DNA of 64,000 bases from an uncultured Eggerthellaceae bacterium (lineage in GTDB: Bacteria; Actinomycetota; Coriobacteriia; Coriobacteriales; Eggerthellaceae), in contig CAJURO010000002.1 in the NCBI GenBank assembly GCA_910588985.1, forward strand, positions 49,553-113,552, read 5' to 3'. Below are positions 37,755 through 47,525 of this stretch, one piece after another (position 1 is the stretch's first letter; the number at the start of each line of letters is the position of its first letter). Both the position numbers and the translations under genes were made by a program. Below the pieces are notes generated by a model. That model searched no databases. It was given only the letters and a program-made list of their open reading frames with translations, and was not told the DNA's origin.

Positions 37755-38679
37755 TATTCACCCAGCGGACATCACCGGGCCAGCGGATGAGGTGCTTCGC
37801 TATCTTCAAGGCGAATACAAGGCGCAGGTATCATTTCATGATGACGAGATCGTCCTTACGGGCGATGCTATCGAGTGCGACGTCCTCATCTCGCTCTTCG
37901 CTGATATCTTCAAGCAGATCCGAGCGGTAGGCTCGGTCGATCTTGCTTACGTCAAGCGACTGAACAGCCTTATGCGCACATCCGAAGTTCCACCTCATGC
38001 TCTTCGCGAGGATGTCATCCTTACCTACAAGGGAAAAGCGCTGCGGCCTCGCACCGCAGGTCAGAAGCGCTATGTTGATGCGATCCGCGCGCATACGCTC
38101 ACCTTTGGGATCGGCCCTGCAGGGACGGGCAAGACCTATCTGGCCATGGCTATGGCTCTTGCTGCGCTCGCGCGCAAAGAGGTAGGGCGCATCATCCTTT
38201 CGCGCCCCATCGTGGAGGCAGGGGAGAACCTCGGATTCCTCCCTGGCACGCTGACCGAGAAGGTCGACCCCTATATCCGCCCTCTCTATGATGCGCTCTA
38301 TGACATGGAGGATGCCGAGCGGGCGAATCATCTGATCGCTGCAGGCATCATCGAGATAGCGCCTCTTGCATTCATGCGCGGCCGCACGTTGAACGATGCG
38401 TTCGTGATCCTCGACGAGGCGCAGAACACCACCCCTGAGCAGATGAAGATGTTCCTCACGCGGCTTGGCTTCGGCTCTAAGATGGTGGTGACGGGCGATG
38501 TCACGCAAACCGACCTGAAGCAGCCTGTCTCGGGCCTGCTTCAAGCTCGCCGCATTCTTGAGGGGATCGATGACATCGCGTTTTGCGATCTCACGTCATC
38601 CGATGTGGTAAGGCATTCGCTTGTATCTGAGATCATCGCGGCATATGCGAGTGCCACCGAGCGCAAGGAGGGCAGATAG
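37720..38679 (+). CDS. phoH: PhoH-family ATPase
   Basis: 319-residue PhoH-like ATPase, linked to RNA metabolism next to YbeY. The P-loop GPAGTGKTYLA is near residue 132 and Walker B is FVILDEAQNTTPEQ. SRPIVEAGENLGFLPG is diagnostic of the family. An N-terminal domain of about 110 residues precedes the ATPase. ybeY starts directly after its stop; phoH-ybeY linkage is widespread. Confidence 0.94.
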   Translation: MDQTQKLNIPPDIHPADITGPADEVLRYLQGEYKAQVSFHDDEIVLTGDAIECDVLISLFADIFKQIRAVGSVDLAYVKRLNSLMRTSEVPPHALREDVILTYKGKALRPRTAGQKRYVDAIRAHTLTFGIGPAGTGKTYLAMAMALAALARKEVGRIILSRPIVEAGENLGFLPGTLTEKVDPYIRPLYDALYDMEDAERANHLIAAGIIEIAPLAFMRGRTLNDAFVILDEAQNTTPEQMKMFLTRLGFGSKMVVTGDVTQTDLKQPVSGLLQARRILEGIDDIAFCDLTSSDVVRHSLVSEIIAAYASATERKEGR

Positions 38680-39150
38680 GTGCGCGTTCTCATGGGCGTG
38701 GAGGGCTTCTCGGATGTGATCGACGAGGCTCGCATAACCGATCTTTGCATATCCTGCATGCGAACGTTGGGGCTGCCTGAGAGCACCGAGCTTTCCGTGA
38801 GCTTCGTCGACAACGACACCATTGCCGAGCTCAATGAGGCATATCGAGGCAAAGAGGGCCCTACGGATGTTCTCTCTTTCGAATGCGACAACATCGACGA
38901 CGACTTTCCTGGCGAGCAGGATGAGCTCGACTACACGCTCGGCGACATCATCATCGCCCCCGATGTTGCACGAGCCCAGGCGCAGGAGCTGCACGAAGCC
39001 CTCTCTGATGAGATCGAGCTTCTCGTTGTCCACGGGATCCTGCATCTTTGCGGATACGACCATATCGAAGATGACGAGGCGGTCCTGATGGAGCAAAAGC
39101 AGCAGGAGCTCCTCGTGCTTTGGCGTGCTCATTCAGAAGGCGGCGAATAG
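38680..39150 (+). CDS. ybeY: Endoribonuclease YbeY
   Basis: 156-residue metal-dependent RNase for 16S rRNA 3' maturation and ribosome quality control. Zn site HGILHLCGYDH near residue 118; GPTDVLSFE and LGDIIIAPDVA are conserved. GTG 38680 is chosen because AAGGAGGG lies 8 nt upstream, in the end of phoH; ATG 38692 is an alternative. dgkA follows without a gap. Confidence 0.95.
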   Translation: MRVLMGVEGFSDVIDEARITDLCISCMRTLGLPESTELSVSFVDNDTIAELNEAYRGKEGPTDVLSFECDNIDDDFPGEQDELDYTLGDIIIAPDVARAQAQELHEALSDEIELLVVHGILHLCGYDHIEDDEAVLMEQKQQELLVLWRAHSEGGE

Positions 39151-39588
39151 ATGACGACCCCTGACCTTAGACGCGATGACGACGAGCTCGTCCATCATCA
39201 AGATGAAGCGCCTATAGATATCTCGACGGCATTCCAGTGCGCCCGCTGTGGGATCATCTATGCATTCCGCACCCAGCGCAATTTCAAGATACATACCGTC
39301 TTCGCCCTCCTTGCCATCGTGCTTGCGGCGCTCTTCCAGATCGATATGGGGTCTTGGCTTGCGATCCTGCTCTGCATCGCGATGGTCTACGCGCTCGAGA
39401 TGCTCAATACTGCGGTCGAGGCCGTTGTCGATCTTGTCTCACCAGGTTGGAACGAGCTTGCGAAGCGAGCGAAGGATTGCGCGGCAGGGGCCGTCTATAT
39501 CGCAGCTATCGGCTCGCTCTTCGTTGCTGCCTTCATCTTCATCCCGCGCATCGCGGATCTTGTGGCGCTTCTCATCCAAGGACGATAG
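39151..39588 (+). CDS. dgkA: Diacylglycerol/undecaprenol kinase family protein
   Basis: 145-residue integral membrane kinase. An N-terminal 25-residue acidic extension precedes RCGIIYAFRTQRNFKIH, then three membrane helices with catalytic ALEMLNTAVEAVVDL and AKDCAAGAVYIAA. In Gram-positives this family usually phosphorylates undecaprenol, feeding cell-wall lipid carrier (family knowledge); diacylglycerol is the alternative. It lies between ybeY and era. Confidence 0.9.
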   Translation: MTTPDLRRDDDELVHHQDEAPIDISTAFQCARCGIIYAFRTQRNFKIHTVFALLAIVLAALFQIDMGSWLAILLCIAMVYALEMLNTAVEAVVDLVSPGWNELAKRAKDCAAGAVYIAAIGSLFVAAFIFIPRIADLVALLIQGR

Positions 39589-39596
39589 GAGAGACC

Positions 39597-40553
39597 ATGG
39601 GTGTCGATCTGGACGCATTCTTCGCAGAGAATCCCATGGGAGGGGATGGGCGATGTGAGCAAGATGGATTCAAATCCGGGTTCGTCACGCTCGTAGGGCG
39701 CCCCAACGCGGGCAAGTCAACGTTGCTCAACGCGATCATGGGCAAGAAGATCGCCATCACCTCGAAGACGGCGCAAACGACACGCCATCGCTTTCGTGCC
39801 GTTCTCACGCGCGATGACTTCCAGATGATCATGGTTGACACGCCAGGCATCCACAAGCCCCATGATGTCCTTGGCGAAGAGCTCAACGTGGCAGCGCTCA
39901 AGGCACTCGAGGATGTCGATGTCATCGCCATGCTCATCGACGCAACAGAGAAGGTCGGATCGGGCGATGTGTGGGTGGCCTCCGAGATCGAGAAGATGGC
40001 TGCACCCAAGATATGCGTCATCTCGAAGATCGATGCCACCTCCCGCGAGCATGTCGAAGCGCAGATCGCCCGCGCGTGCGAGCTCATGAGATGGGATGTG
40101 ATCGTGGCGCTCTCTGCGAAGACGGGACAAGGCGTCGAGGCATTCGTAGAGGAGGTCGTTCATTTCCTTCCCGAAGGCCCTGCCTGGTTCCCGATGGACA
40201 TGGACACCGATCAGCCCCTTGAGGTCATGATCGCGGAATTCATCCGTGAGAAGATCCTGCGCGCGTTCCGTGACGAGGTGCCGCATGCGGTTGGCGTCAT
40301 CGTCGATTCGCTTGAGTACGTCAAGAAGTCGGACCTCCATCGCATCTATGCCACCATCTACGTTGAGCGGGATAGCCAGAAGGCCATCATCATCGGGCGC
40401 GGAGGGAGCGCCATCAAGCGGATCGGCACGGAGGCGCGTACCGACCTTGAGCTTCTTCTTGGCACTCGTGTGTATCTTGACCTTTCGGTCAAGGTGAAGA
40501 AGAACTGGCGACGTGATGAGAACCAGATCAAGCGGTTCGGCTACCTCGAGTGA
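39597..40553 (+). CDS. era: GTPase Era
   Basis: 318-residue essential GTPase that checks 16S rRNA 3' end and 30S assembly. G1 GRPNAGKST near residue 34, G3 DTPGIHKP, G4-type segment VISKID, C-terminal KH domain GRGGSAIKRIGTEAR. About 25 residues precede the G domain (MGVDLDAFFAENPMGG), longer than usual. ATG 39597 follows AGGAGAG. It works with YbeY, encoded two genes upstream. Confidence 0.95.
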   Translation: MGVDLDAFFAENPMGGDGRCEQDGFKSGFVTLVGRPNAGKSTLLNAIMGKKIAITSKTAQTTRHRFRAVLTRDDFQMIMVDTPGIHKPHDVLGEELNVAALKALEDVDVIAMLIDATEKVGSGDVWVASEIEKMAAPKICVISKIDATSREHVEAQIARACELMRWDVIVALSAKTGQGVEAFVEEVVHFLPEGPAWFPMDMDTDQPLEVMIAEFIREKILRAFRDEVPHAVGVIVDSLEYVKKSDLHRIYATIYVERDSQKAIIIGRGGSAIKRIGTEARTDLELLLGTRVYLDLSVKVKKNWRRDENQIKRFGYLE

Positions 40554-40564
40554 GCAGGCTTGCT

Positions 40565-40590
40565 CGAAGCCCGATCAGGAGAGGGCTTCG
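40565..40590. terminator. Possible bidirectional hairpin between era and the convergent protease gene
   Basis: CGAAGCCC and GGGCTTCG form a perfect 8-bp stem with a 10-nt loop, 11 nt after the era stop; the loop holds the stop codon of the minus-strand gene. Neither side has a clear U-tract, so termination is only probable. Confidence 0.45.
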
Positions 40591-41150
40591 TTCTCGACTG
40601 AATCTATCCAGACATGATGGTGGCCTGGCATGATGCGCTGCCCATCCTCTTTCTTCACGATCTCCACGCCTCGCGAGACGAGCTCGGCAAGGACGGCGTC
40701 GATGAGCAGCGGTACCGCATCATAGACAGCCTTGGTAAGGCCTATCGTCACCACTTCGGGAGACCTGTTCTCAACTTGGATCCCAAAGCAGACGCCCTCG
40801 CAGCTTGAACCGAGCAGAGAAGCCGCATCGAAGAGATCCATGAGCTTGAGCTCATGCAAGGATTGCATGGCATGCCCCCTTCGCGCCATATCGTCGGGAG
40901 CGAAGGTGAAGACGGTTCCTGGTTCTGCGTCCGTCCCATCGAGCGCATCGATCGTGATGATGACGTCGAATGCGTCCACGTAGCTGATCATGTCAAGGCT
41001 CAAGCAGCCCACATCGAAGAGATGGACGTTCTCGGGAAAGGCATAGGAAGCGTTGAGCTGCTCGTACACAGCAGGTCCAAGCCCATCGTCGAGCATCAGC
41101 GTGCTGCCCACGCAGAAGAGGGCGATCTTCTCGCATGCGTTCTCAGACAT
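40575..41150 (-). CDS. Hydrogenase maturation protease (M52 family)
   Basis: 191-residue endopeptidase that trims the C-terminus of [NiFe] large subunits after metal insertion. The family opening is CVGSTLMLDDGLGP. The second acidic ligand is in ITIDALDG and the His ligand in SLHELKLMDL, matching the three Ni-sensing ligands of HybD/HycI. Its likely substrate is HyaB (C-terminal extension after DPCTACAVH) about 29 kb away. I chose ATG 41150, upstream GGAAG; it overlaps the preceding membrane gene by 8 nt. Gene symbol left blank because HyaD, HybD and HycI cannot be told apart here. Confidence 0.9.
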   Translation of the reverse strand: MSENACEKIALFCVGSTLMLDDGLGPAVYEQLNASYAFPENVHLFDVGCLSLDMISYVDAFDVIITIDALDGTDAEPGTVFTFAPDDMARRGHAMQSLHELKLMDLFDAASLLGSSCEGVCFGIQVENRSPEVVTIGLTKAVYDAVPLLIDAVLAELVSRGVEIVKKEDGQRIMPGHHHVWIDSVENEALS

Positions 41151-41565
41151 ACGGACGAACTTCCAGATTGTAATAGGTCGCAAGGCCGAGCAAGAGCGCT
41201 GCGCCGATCGCGCTGCCGATAGCCCATATGCGCTGACGATGGAGATATTGCGCTCGACTCACACCGCGATCCTCTGCCCGATGGGCTGCCAAAGGCTGCG
41301 AGACGATGGCGAAGACGATGGTGAGCGTAAGAAGGAGGAGCGAAGCGAGTATGGCAAGCGTGATGGAGAGCGGGCTTGGTTGGGTATAGGTCGCATAGAG
41401 CAGGTTGTCCATGAAGAGCCAGATAGGGTAGTAGAGGATCGTGACCCAAAAGCCATTCGCTGCTCCCCAAATGGGTGGCAGAAGGAAGGCGGCGATGTTG
41501 AAGCGGGGAAGGCCCTTCATGAATGCGTCTTCGCGCGCTCTCTCCTCATCGGTCAATTCAGCCAT
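41143..41565 (-). CDS. Conserved small membrane protein, unknown
   Basis: 140 residues with three hydrophobic segments (about 20-50, 62-90 and 112-132). The N-terminal part is charged (ELTDEERAREDAFMKGLPRFN), then IAAFLLPPIWGAANGFW, reminiscent of DUF2628-like proteins, though I cannot confirm this. I chose ATG 41565; an upstream ATG at 41610 overlaps nth. It lies in an operon nth - this gene - hydrogenase protease. Confidence 0.75.
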   Translation of the reverse strand: MAELTDEERAREDAFMKGLPRFNIAAFLLPPIWGAANGFWVTILYYPIWLFMDNLLYATYTQPSPLSITLAILASLLLLTLTIVFAIVSQPLAAHRAEDRGVSRAQYLHRQRIWAIGSAIGAALLLGLATYYNLEVRPYV

Positions 41566-41581
41566 ATGGTGCTCTTTCTCG

Positions 41582-42256
41582 CTAGATCGCTTCAGCTTGC
41601 TTGCAGGCATTGCTCGGACAAAGGTCGCCTATGAAGCACTCGCAGCATCTTGGTCGCTTTGCGGTGCAGAACTCGCGTCCGAAGTAGACCCACTGATGGT
41701 TGATGCGTCCCCAGTACTCTGGAGGGTAGACCTTGAGAAGGGCTGCTTCTGTTTTAGCAGGATCGTCATCACGGGGAACGAGCTTCAAGCGATGCGCGAT
41801 GCGGTTCACGTGCGTGTCGACAGCGATCCCCTCAACGATGCCGAACCCCTCGTTGAGCACGATGTTCGCCGTCTTGCGTCCCACACCTGGCAGGCGCTGG
41901 AGCTTATCCATATCGGGCGGTATCTCGCCCCCGAAGTCGGTCATGACCATCTGGGCTATCTGTATCGCCCGTGCCGCCTTGACCTTATAGCATCCGATCG
42001 AGCCCAAGATGGAGCCGACTTCGCGGACATCTGCCTGCGCAAGGTCTTCGATGCGTGGGTAGCGCTTCCAAAGCGTAGGTGTAACTTTGTTGACGCCCGC
42101 ATCGGTCGTTTGCGCTGAGAGCATGACGGCAATGGTGAGCCGAAAAGGATCGCGCCCATAATCAAGCGAGCATTCCGCATCAGGATAATGAGCGCTCATT
42201 CGCTCTTCGATCTTGATCGCGCGTTCGCGCTTATGCGCATTGGTCTCTCTTGGCAT
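41582..42256 (-). CDS. nth: Endonuclease III (DNA glycosylase/AP lyase)
   Basis: 224-residue base-excision repair enzyme for oxidised pyrimidines. The helix-hairpin-helix with catalytic Lys is LPGVGRKTANIVL; the catalytic Asp is in AVDTHVNRIAHRL. The [4Fe-4S] motif C-X6-C-X2-C-X5-C is seen in CTAKRPRCCECFIGDLC. First gene of a leftward operon, divergent from mfd, so two DNA-repair genes share a promoter region. Confidence 0.95.
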   Translation of the reverse strand: MPRETNAHKRERAIKIEERMSAHYPDAECSLDYGRDPFRLTIAVMLSAQTTDAGVNKVTPTLWKRYPRIEDLAQADVREVGSILGSIGCYKVKAARAIQIAQMVMTDFGGEIPPDMDKLQRLPGVGRKTANIVLNEGFGIVEGIAVDTHVNRIAHRLKLVPRDDDPAKTEAALLKVYPPEYWGRINHQWVYFGREFCTAKRPRCCECFIGDLCPSNACKQAEAI

Positions 42257-42316
42257 CGATCCTGCTCCCTTGGCATCATGTACGACATCGCTGTCATCTT
42301 TGCGTCAGCGATTTGC

Positions 42317-42369
42317 ATTCTACTTGATTCGATGCCAACGCGTGCGCATCATCATGTTTCAGATAGAAT
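42317..42369. promoter_or_regulatory. Divergent TAGAAT -10 candidates for nth and mfd
   Basis: ATTCTA at 42317-42322 is TAGAAT on the minus strand, 60 nt before the nth start. TAGAAT at 42364-42369 on the plus strand lies 44 nt before mfd. Both belong to the recurrent -10-like motif; no clear -35 boxes. Confidence 0.4.
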
Positions 42370-42413
42370 CGAATCATTCATGAAACGATCTCTGGTTCCA
42401 AGGATGAAACGAT

Positions 42414-45400
42414 ATGCTCATAGACCGACTTGCAGATGTGCTCGAAGACTCTGGTGCGCTTGATCCTTTTTGGGGAAAGCTCGATCATCATGAGGATGCA
42501 ACGCTTGGTGTCGCATCCTCTGCGCGCCCTTTCCTTGTTGCCGCGCGATTCGCCTCAGCTCCTGTATCCACGCTTGTCATCGTTGCTGGCGAGGAAGCTG
42601 CTCAGGGCTTCGCCCGCGACCTTGCGCTCTACATCGGCGAGGACCAGGTGCTGCGTTTTCCAGAGCGAATGGATCGTCCACACCTTTTCGAGAAGGCGGA
42701 TGCTCGCACGATCGCGCAGCGTGCAGAAGCGGTGAATTGCTTGGTATCGGGTGCGGCGAAGGTCGTTGTCGCAAGCGCTCGTGCGCTCGTCAAAGCGCTC
42801 CCTGGTCCAGACCTTCCCTTCTATAAGCCGATCTCCTTTCATGCAGGGGCAGAGATCGCGGACATGATCGAGGGCGCGACCGAGATCGGCGATGTCGAAC
42901 GGGCGCTGGTGAGCGCGGGATATGTGAACACCCATGAGCTCGACGGGCCTGGGAGCTTCATCATGCGTGGAGGCATCATCGATATCTTCCCTGGGAACAC
43001 CGCCTTCCCTGTGCGCTTGGACTTCTTTGGCGACCTTCTCGAAGAGATCCGCAAGATCGTCCCCTCGACAGGCCAGACCATCTCGTCGCTTCCTTCGATA
43101 GAGGTCTATCCCGTCGTCGAGATACCCCACACCGAGGCAGTGCGCCTGAGCGCTCATCGCTCGCTTGAGCGCGCATCGCTTACGAACAAGGACATCAGGG
43201 AGGTCTTCGAGCTTCTTGAGGGAGATGTCGTGTTCGACGGGCGCGACCTCATCCTGCCCTACGTCACTAAGACGCCAACGACGCTCGGCGCCTTTGCGGG
43301 TCCCGAGACGCTCGTCTCGCTCATCGAACCCAGGTCCCTCTTCGATGATGCAACGCATGCATACGAGGACATCGTTGAGACGATGAAGGGCACCTCCTTC
43401 ACGTCAGAGGGCCTCTACATGCCAGCACCTGCCATCGATTTCGGATCGGGGGTTCGCGCGACGTACGTATCGATCATGCAGGTGGGAGCAGGTGTCGATT
43501 GCGAGCTGCCTGTCAAGCGAAGCGATGTCTCGAAGGACAACGAAGCCATCTTCTCCAAGTTCAAAGGATGGCTCGATGCGCGCTACACATGCGCGTTCTG
43601 CGCTCCCAACTATCGTGCTCGCAAAGACTACGAGCTTGAGTTCGTCGATAGGGGGATTCCCATCGAGGAAGTCGATGCGCATGCTGATGGCGCTCTTGCG
43701 CGCGGGGTCGTGAGCATCATCGATGCCGATATCCCTCACGGGATGGTCATACCTAAAGCCCGTCTTGCGCTTGTCTCCATCGAAGACACCAAGGCGAAGG
43801 CACGCGCATCGCTCGTGCGCAGCGCGGTGGACATCACCAAGATAACGTTTCCCTATGCGCCAGGGGACTATGTGGTCCATGAGAACTTCGGCATAGCCTT
43901 GTTCAAAGACATCGTCCTGCGTGAGATCGATGGCGAAGAGCGTGACTACATCGAGCTTGATTACGCAGAGGGCGATAAGCTCTTCCTTCCCGTTGAGCAG
44001 TTCGACAAGGTGACGAAGTACGTGGGGCCTGAGGGCACGAAGCCGAAGATCACGCGCTTGAACTCCACTGAATGGTCACGCGCCGTTGCGAAGGCGCGCA
44101 AGGCGACGAAGAAGCTCGCCTTCGACCTGTTGGATGTGTATGCCCGACGCGCTGCGTCAAAAGGGCATGCCTTTCGCGTGGATACCCCCTGGATGCATGA
44201 TATGGAAGAGAGCTTCCCCTATGACGAGACGCCTGACCAGATGGCGGCCATCGCTGACGTGTTCGCCGATATGCGCTCGATCCGCCCGATGGACAGGCTC
44301 ATCTGCGGTGACGTTGGGTTCGGCAAGACGGAGGTCGCTCTGCGGGCGGCGTTCGCTGCGGCACAAGACGGCAAGCAGGTGATGGTCCTCTGTCCGACGA
44401 CCATCCTTGCCCAGCAGCATTTCACCAACTTCCATGAGAGGTTCGAGCCGTTCGGCATGCGCGTCGACATCCTCTCGCGCTTTCGCACAGCCCAGCAGCA
44501 GAAGAGCACGCTCGAGGATTTCACGAAGGGCGATGTCGATGTGCTCATCGGGACGCATCGCTTGCTCTCACGTGATGTCAACCCACATGACCTGGGGCTT
44601 GTCATCATCGATGAGGAGCAGCGCTTCGGCGTGGGGCATAAGGAGCAGTTGAAGAACCTGCGTGAGACGATCGATGTGCTCACGCTTTCGGCAACGCCGA
44701 TACCGCGCACGATGCAGATGGCAACCTCGGGCGTGCGCGACATGTCGCTCATCCTCACCCCGCCCTCGGATCGCCTGCCTGTGAAGGTGCACGTGGGGGA
44801 GTGGGACCCTGACATCGTGCAGGCCGCCATTCGCTATGAGCTTGCGCGAGGAGGCCAGGTCTACTACGTGAGCAATCGCGTTCGCACCATAGATGATGCG
44901 CTCGATCGGGTGCATGAGGCTGCGCCCGAGGCGCGTGTTGGGGTGGCACATGGCCAGATGAGCAAAGAGGAGCTCGAGCAGGTCATGGAGGAATTCTCGG
45001 CGGGCATCCTCGATGTGCTCGTGGCAACGACGATCATCGAGAGCGGCATCGACAACCCTCATACGAACACGCTCATCATAGAGGATTCGCAGCGCTTAGG
45101 GCTTGCGCAGATGTATCAGCTCAAAGGACGCGTGGGGCGCTCGAGCACACAAGCGTTCGCTTACTTCCTCTTTCCCGAGGAGGCGCTGCTCACAGAAGAG
45201 GCGCAGGCGCGTCTCGTGGCGCTCTCTGAGCATCAAGAGCTTGGCTCGGGAATGCGCATCGCCATGCGCGACCTTGAGATCCGCGGTGCTGGCAACATCA
45301 TCGGCGCGGAGCAATCAGGCAACCTCTCGGCAGTGGGCTTCGACCTGTTCGCATCCATGCTCTCACAAGCGGTGAGCGATGCGCGGGAGGGCGAGAGCGC

Positions 45401-45896
45401 GAAGTCAACGGTGAAGAGCCTCTCCGACATCACCATCAACATCCCTGGGCACACCTACCTTCCCGCTGATTATGTGGAAAACATCGACGAGCGCGTGCTC
45501 TTGTATCGCAAGATCGCAGGAGCAGCCAGCGAGGCTGAGGTAGATGCGATCGAGGAGGAGCTTCGCGAGCGGTACGGGCCGCTTCCCCAGCCGTCGGTGA
45601 ACCTGCTCAGGAAAGCGCGCATCAAGGCGTTCGCCAACGAGAAGCGCATCTGGAACATAAGCGTGTCGGCATCGAAGCTCAACATCGACGGTGTTGCCTT
45701 GTCGCGCGATCAGCTGATCCGGCTCAAGCGAAAAGGCGCGCGCTACCTTGCCGACAAGAAGAAGCTCATCATGCCCATGCGCTACTTTGACGGTACCCGT
45801 AGTGACGCAGAGAGCGATCTGGTCGAGCAGATAGCGCTCTTCGTTCATGATATCTATAATGGCGAAGATGCTTTGGAAGATGCCCAGAAAGGCTAG
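42414..45896 (+). CDS. mfd: Transcription-repair coupling factor Mfd
   Basis: 1160-residue translocase that removes stalled RNA polymerase and recruits UvrA. It has an N-terminal UvrB-like region (GPGSFIMRGGIIDIFPG), a CarD-like polymerase-interaction domain (APGDYVVHENFGIALF, near residue 480), helicase motif I CGDVGFGKTE near 632, DEEQ box near 732, TRG motif region and a C-terminal regulatory domain. Length is typical. gltX starts 7 nt later. Confidence 0.97.
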   Translation: MLIDRLADVLEDSGALDPFWGKLDHHEDATLGVASSARPFLVAARFASAPVSTLVIVAGEEAAQGFARDLALYIGEDQVLRFPERMDRPHLFEKADARTIAQRAEAVNCLVSGAAKVVVASARALVKALPGPDLPFYKPISFHAGAEIADMIEGATEIGDVERALVSAGYVNTHELDGPGSFIMRGGIIDIFPGNTAFPVRLDFFGDLLEEIRKIVPSTGQTISSLPSIEVYPVVEIPHTEAVRLSAHRSLERASLTNKDIREVFELLEGDVVFDGRDLILPYVTKTPTTLGAFAGPETLVSLIEPRSLFDDATHAYEDIVETMKGTSFTSEGLYMPAPAIDFGSGVRATYVSIMQVGAGVDCELPVKRSDVSKDNEAIFSKFKGWLDARYTCAFCAPNYRARKDYELEFVDRGIPIEEVDAHADGALARGVVSIIDADIPHGMVIPKARLALVSIEDTKAKARASLVRSAVDITKITFPYAPGDYVVHENFGIALFKDIVLREIDGEERDYIELDYAEGDKLFLPVEQFDKVTKYVGPEGTKPKITRLNSTEWSRAVAKARKATKKLAFDLLDVYARRAASKGHAFRVDTPWMHDMEESFPYDETPDQMAAIADVFADMRSIRPMDRLICGDVGFGKTEVALRAAFAAAQDGKQVMVLCPTTILAQQHFTNFHERFEPFGMRVDILSRFRTAQQQKSTLEDFTKGDVDVLIGTHRLLSRDVNPHDLGLVIIDEEQRFGVGHKEQLKNLRETIDVLTLSATPIPRTMQMATSGVRDMSLILTPPSDRLPVKVHVGEWDPDIVQAAIRYELARGGQVYYVSNRVRTIDDALDRVHEAAPEARVGVAHGQMSKEELEQVMEEFSAGILDVLVATTIIESGIDNPHTNTLIIEDSQRLGLAQMYQLKGRVGRSSTQAFAYFLFPEEALLTEEAQARLVALSEHQELGSGMRIAMRDLEIRGAGNIIGAEQSGNLSAVGFDLFASMLSQAVSDAREGESAKSTVKSLSDITINIPGHTYLPADYVENIDERVLLYRKIAGAASEAEVDAIEEELRERYGPLPQPSVNLLRKARIKAFANEKRIWNISVSASKLNIDGVALSRDQLIRLKRKGARYLADKKKLIMPMRYFDGTRSDAESDLVEQIALFVHDIYNGEDALEDAQKG

Positions 45897-45903
45897 GGTT
45901 GGA

Positions 45904-47496
45904 ATGTCTGACAACAAGAACGTACGCGTGAGGTTCGCACCTTCTCCCACAGGAATGCTCCATATCGGCGGGGCACGAACGGCGATCTACAACTGGGCGT
46001 TCGCCCGAGCTTGTGAGGGCGATTTCATCCTTCGGATCGAAGACACCGACCCAGAGCGCTCGACTGAGGAGAACACCCAGATCATCCTGCGCGCGATGCG
46101 TTGGTTGGGGCTTGATTGGGACGAAGGCCCTGAGGTAGGTGGCGCTGTTGGGCCCTACTTCCAGACAGAGCGCACCGAGAGCTATGCAGCTGCCCTCGAA
46201 ACGCTCAAGGAGAGGGGGGCTGCGTACCCGTGCTTCTGCACCAAGGAAGAGCTTGATGCGAAGCGCGCCAAGGCCGAGGCGCAGAGCGGCGGTTATGCAG
46301 GATATGACGGGACCTGTCGCGATATCGACGCAGCAGAGGCTCAAGCGCGCATCAAGGCAGGCGAGATGCATGTGTGGCGCCTTCGCGTTCCCAAGGACCA
46401 TCCTCCGATCACGTTCACCGATGCGGTATATGGCGAGATGTCCTTTCCCGCCGACGTCATGGACGACCTGATCCTTGTGCGCAGCGATGGGACGCCCACG
46501 TATAATTTCGCCGTCGTGTGCGACGATGCGAACATGGGCATCACGCATGTCATTCGGGGGGACGACCATCTCTCGAACACCCCGCGCCAGATCTTGATCT
46601 ACGAAGCGCTTGGCTTCGATGTGCCCACCTTCGCTCATCTTCCCATGATCCTTGGTCCAGATGGCAAGAAGCTCTCGAAGCGTCATGGCGCTACGAATGT
46701 CGAGGAGTATCGTGACCGCGGATACCTCCCTGAGGCGATGGTGAACTTTCTCGCCCTTTTGGGATGGTCGCTCGATGGGGAGACCACCATCATCTCCGAG
46801 GAAGAGCTTTGCCGCACCTTCTCGCTTGAGAGGATCAACAAGAAGGACAGCGTGTTCGACGAAGAGAAGCTCAACTGGATGAATGGCGTCTATATCCGCT
46901 CGCTCGATGAGGATGCCTGGCTCGTCCGTGCAACGCCTTGGCTTGCCGAGGCTCATGCGCGTGCTCTTGAGGCTCCTCTTGGTGCGACGATCTGCCCTGC
47001 TCCAAGTGAAGATGAGGTTGCGCATCGCCTTTGTGGGGAAGGGGTCGATGAGGAGGAGTGGCAAGGGTTGCTTGCCCACGTCTCAGATGAGGCCGACTGG
47101 TATCGGTGCGTCTACCCGCTCATCATCGAGCGTCTTGTTCGCTTTGACGAGATTCCTGATAAGCTTGCATATCTTTTCTGGAAGGGCAATGTCGTGCTTG
47201 ATGAGAAGTCGGTCAACAAGGTCCTGAAGAAGGAGGGGGCGCGTGCTGATGAGGCTCTTGCGATCTGCCGCGAGGTCCTCTCCGACCCGAAGATCGCATG
47301 GGAGTGCGAAGCGCTCCAGGAGGAATGCCGAGCGCGCGGGGATGCGGCCGAGATCAAGCCGCGCAACCTCTTCCAGCCGCTTCGCGTGGCAGTGTGCGGT
47401 AACATGGTCTCTCCGCCCTTGTTCGAGTCGATCGAGCTGCTTGATCGGGAAGACGTGCTTGCTCGCATCGACGCAACAGTGAAAGCGGTCTTCTAA
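45904..47496 (+). CDS. gltX: Glutamyl-tRNA synthetase
   Basis: 530-residue class I synthetase. The HIGH signature appears as HIGGARTAIYNW near residue 20, and KMSKS as KLSKRHG near 256. An inserted GYDGTCRDID region is typical. The C-terminal anticodon-binding domain is longer than in E. coli. ATG 45904 was chosen with AGGGTTGG upstream; the ORF extends upstream inside mfd. It may also charge tRNA-Gln if no glnS exists (not testable here). Palindromic element copy 3 follows 29 nt after the stop. Confidence 0.95.
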   Translation: MSDNKNVRVRFAPSPTGMLHIGGARTAIYNWAFARACEGDFILRIEDTDPERSTEENTQIILRAMRWLGLDWDEGPEVGGAVGPYFQTERTESYAAALETLKERGAAYPCFCTKEELDAKRAKAEAQSGGYAGYDGTCRDIDAAEAQARIKAGEMHVWRLRVPKDHPPITFTDAVYGEMSFPADVMDDLILVRSDGTPTYNFAVVCDDANMGITHVIRGDDHLSNTPRQILIYEALGFDVPTFAHLPMILGPDGKKLSKRHGATNVEEYRDRGYLPEAMVNFLALLGWSLDGETTIISEEELCRTFSLERINKKDSVFDEEKLNWMNGVYIRSLDEDAWLVRATPWLAEAHARALEAPLGATICPAPSEDEVAHRLCGEGVDEEEWQGLLAHVSDEADWYRCVYPLIIERLVRFDEIPDKLAYLFWKGNVVLDEKSVNKVLKKEGARADEALAICREVLSDPKIAWECEALQEECRARGDAAEIKPRNLFQPLRVAVCGNMVSPPLFESIELLDREDVLARIDATVKAVF

Positions 47497-47525
47497 GCGC
47501 CTGCATCAACGTGGCTCATCGAGAG

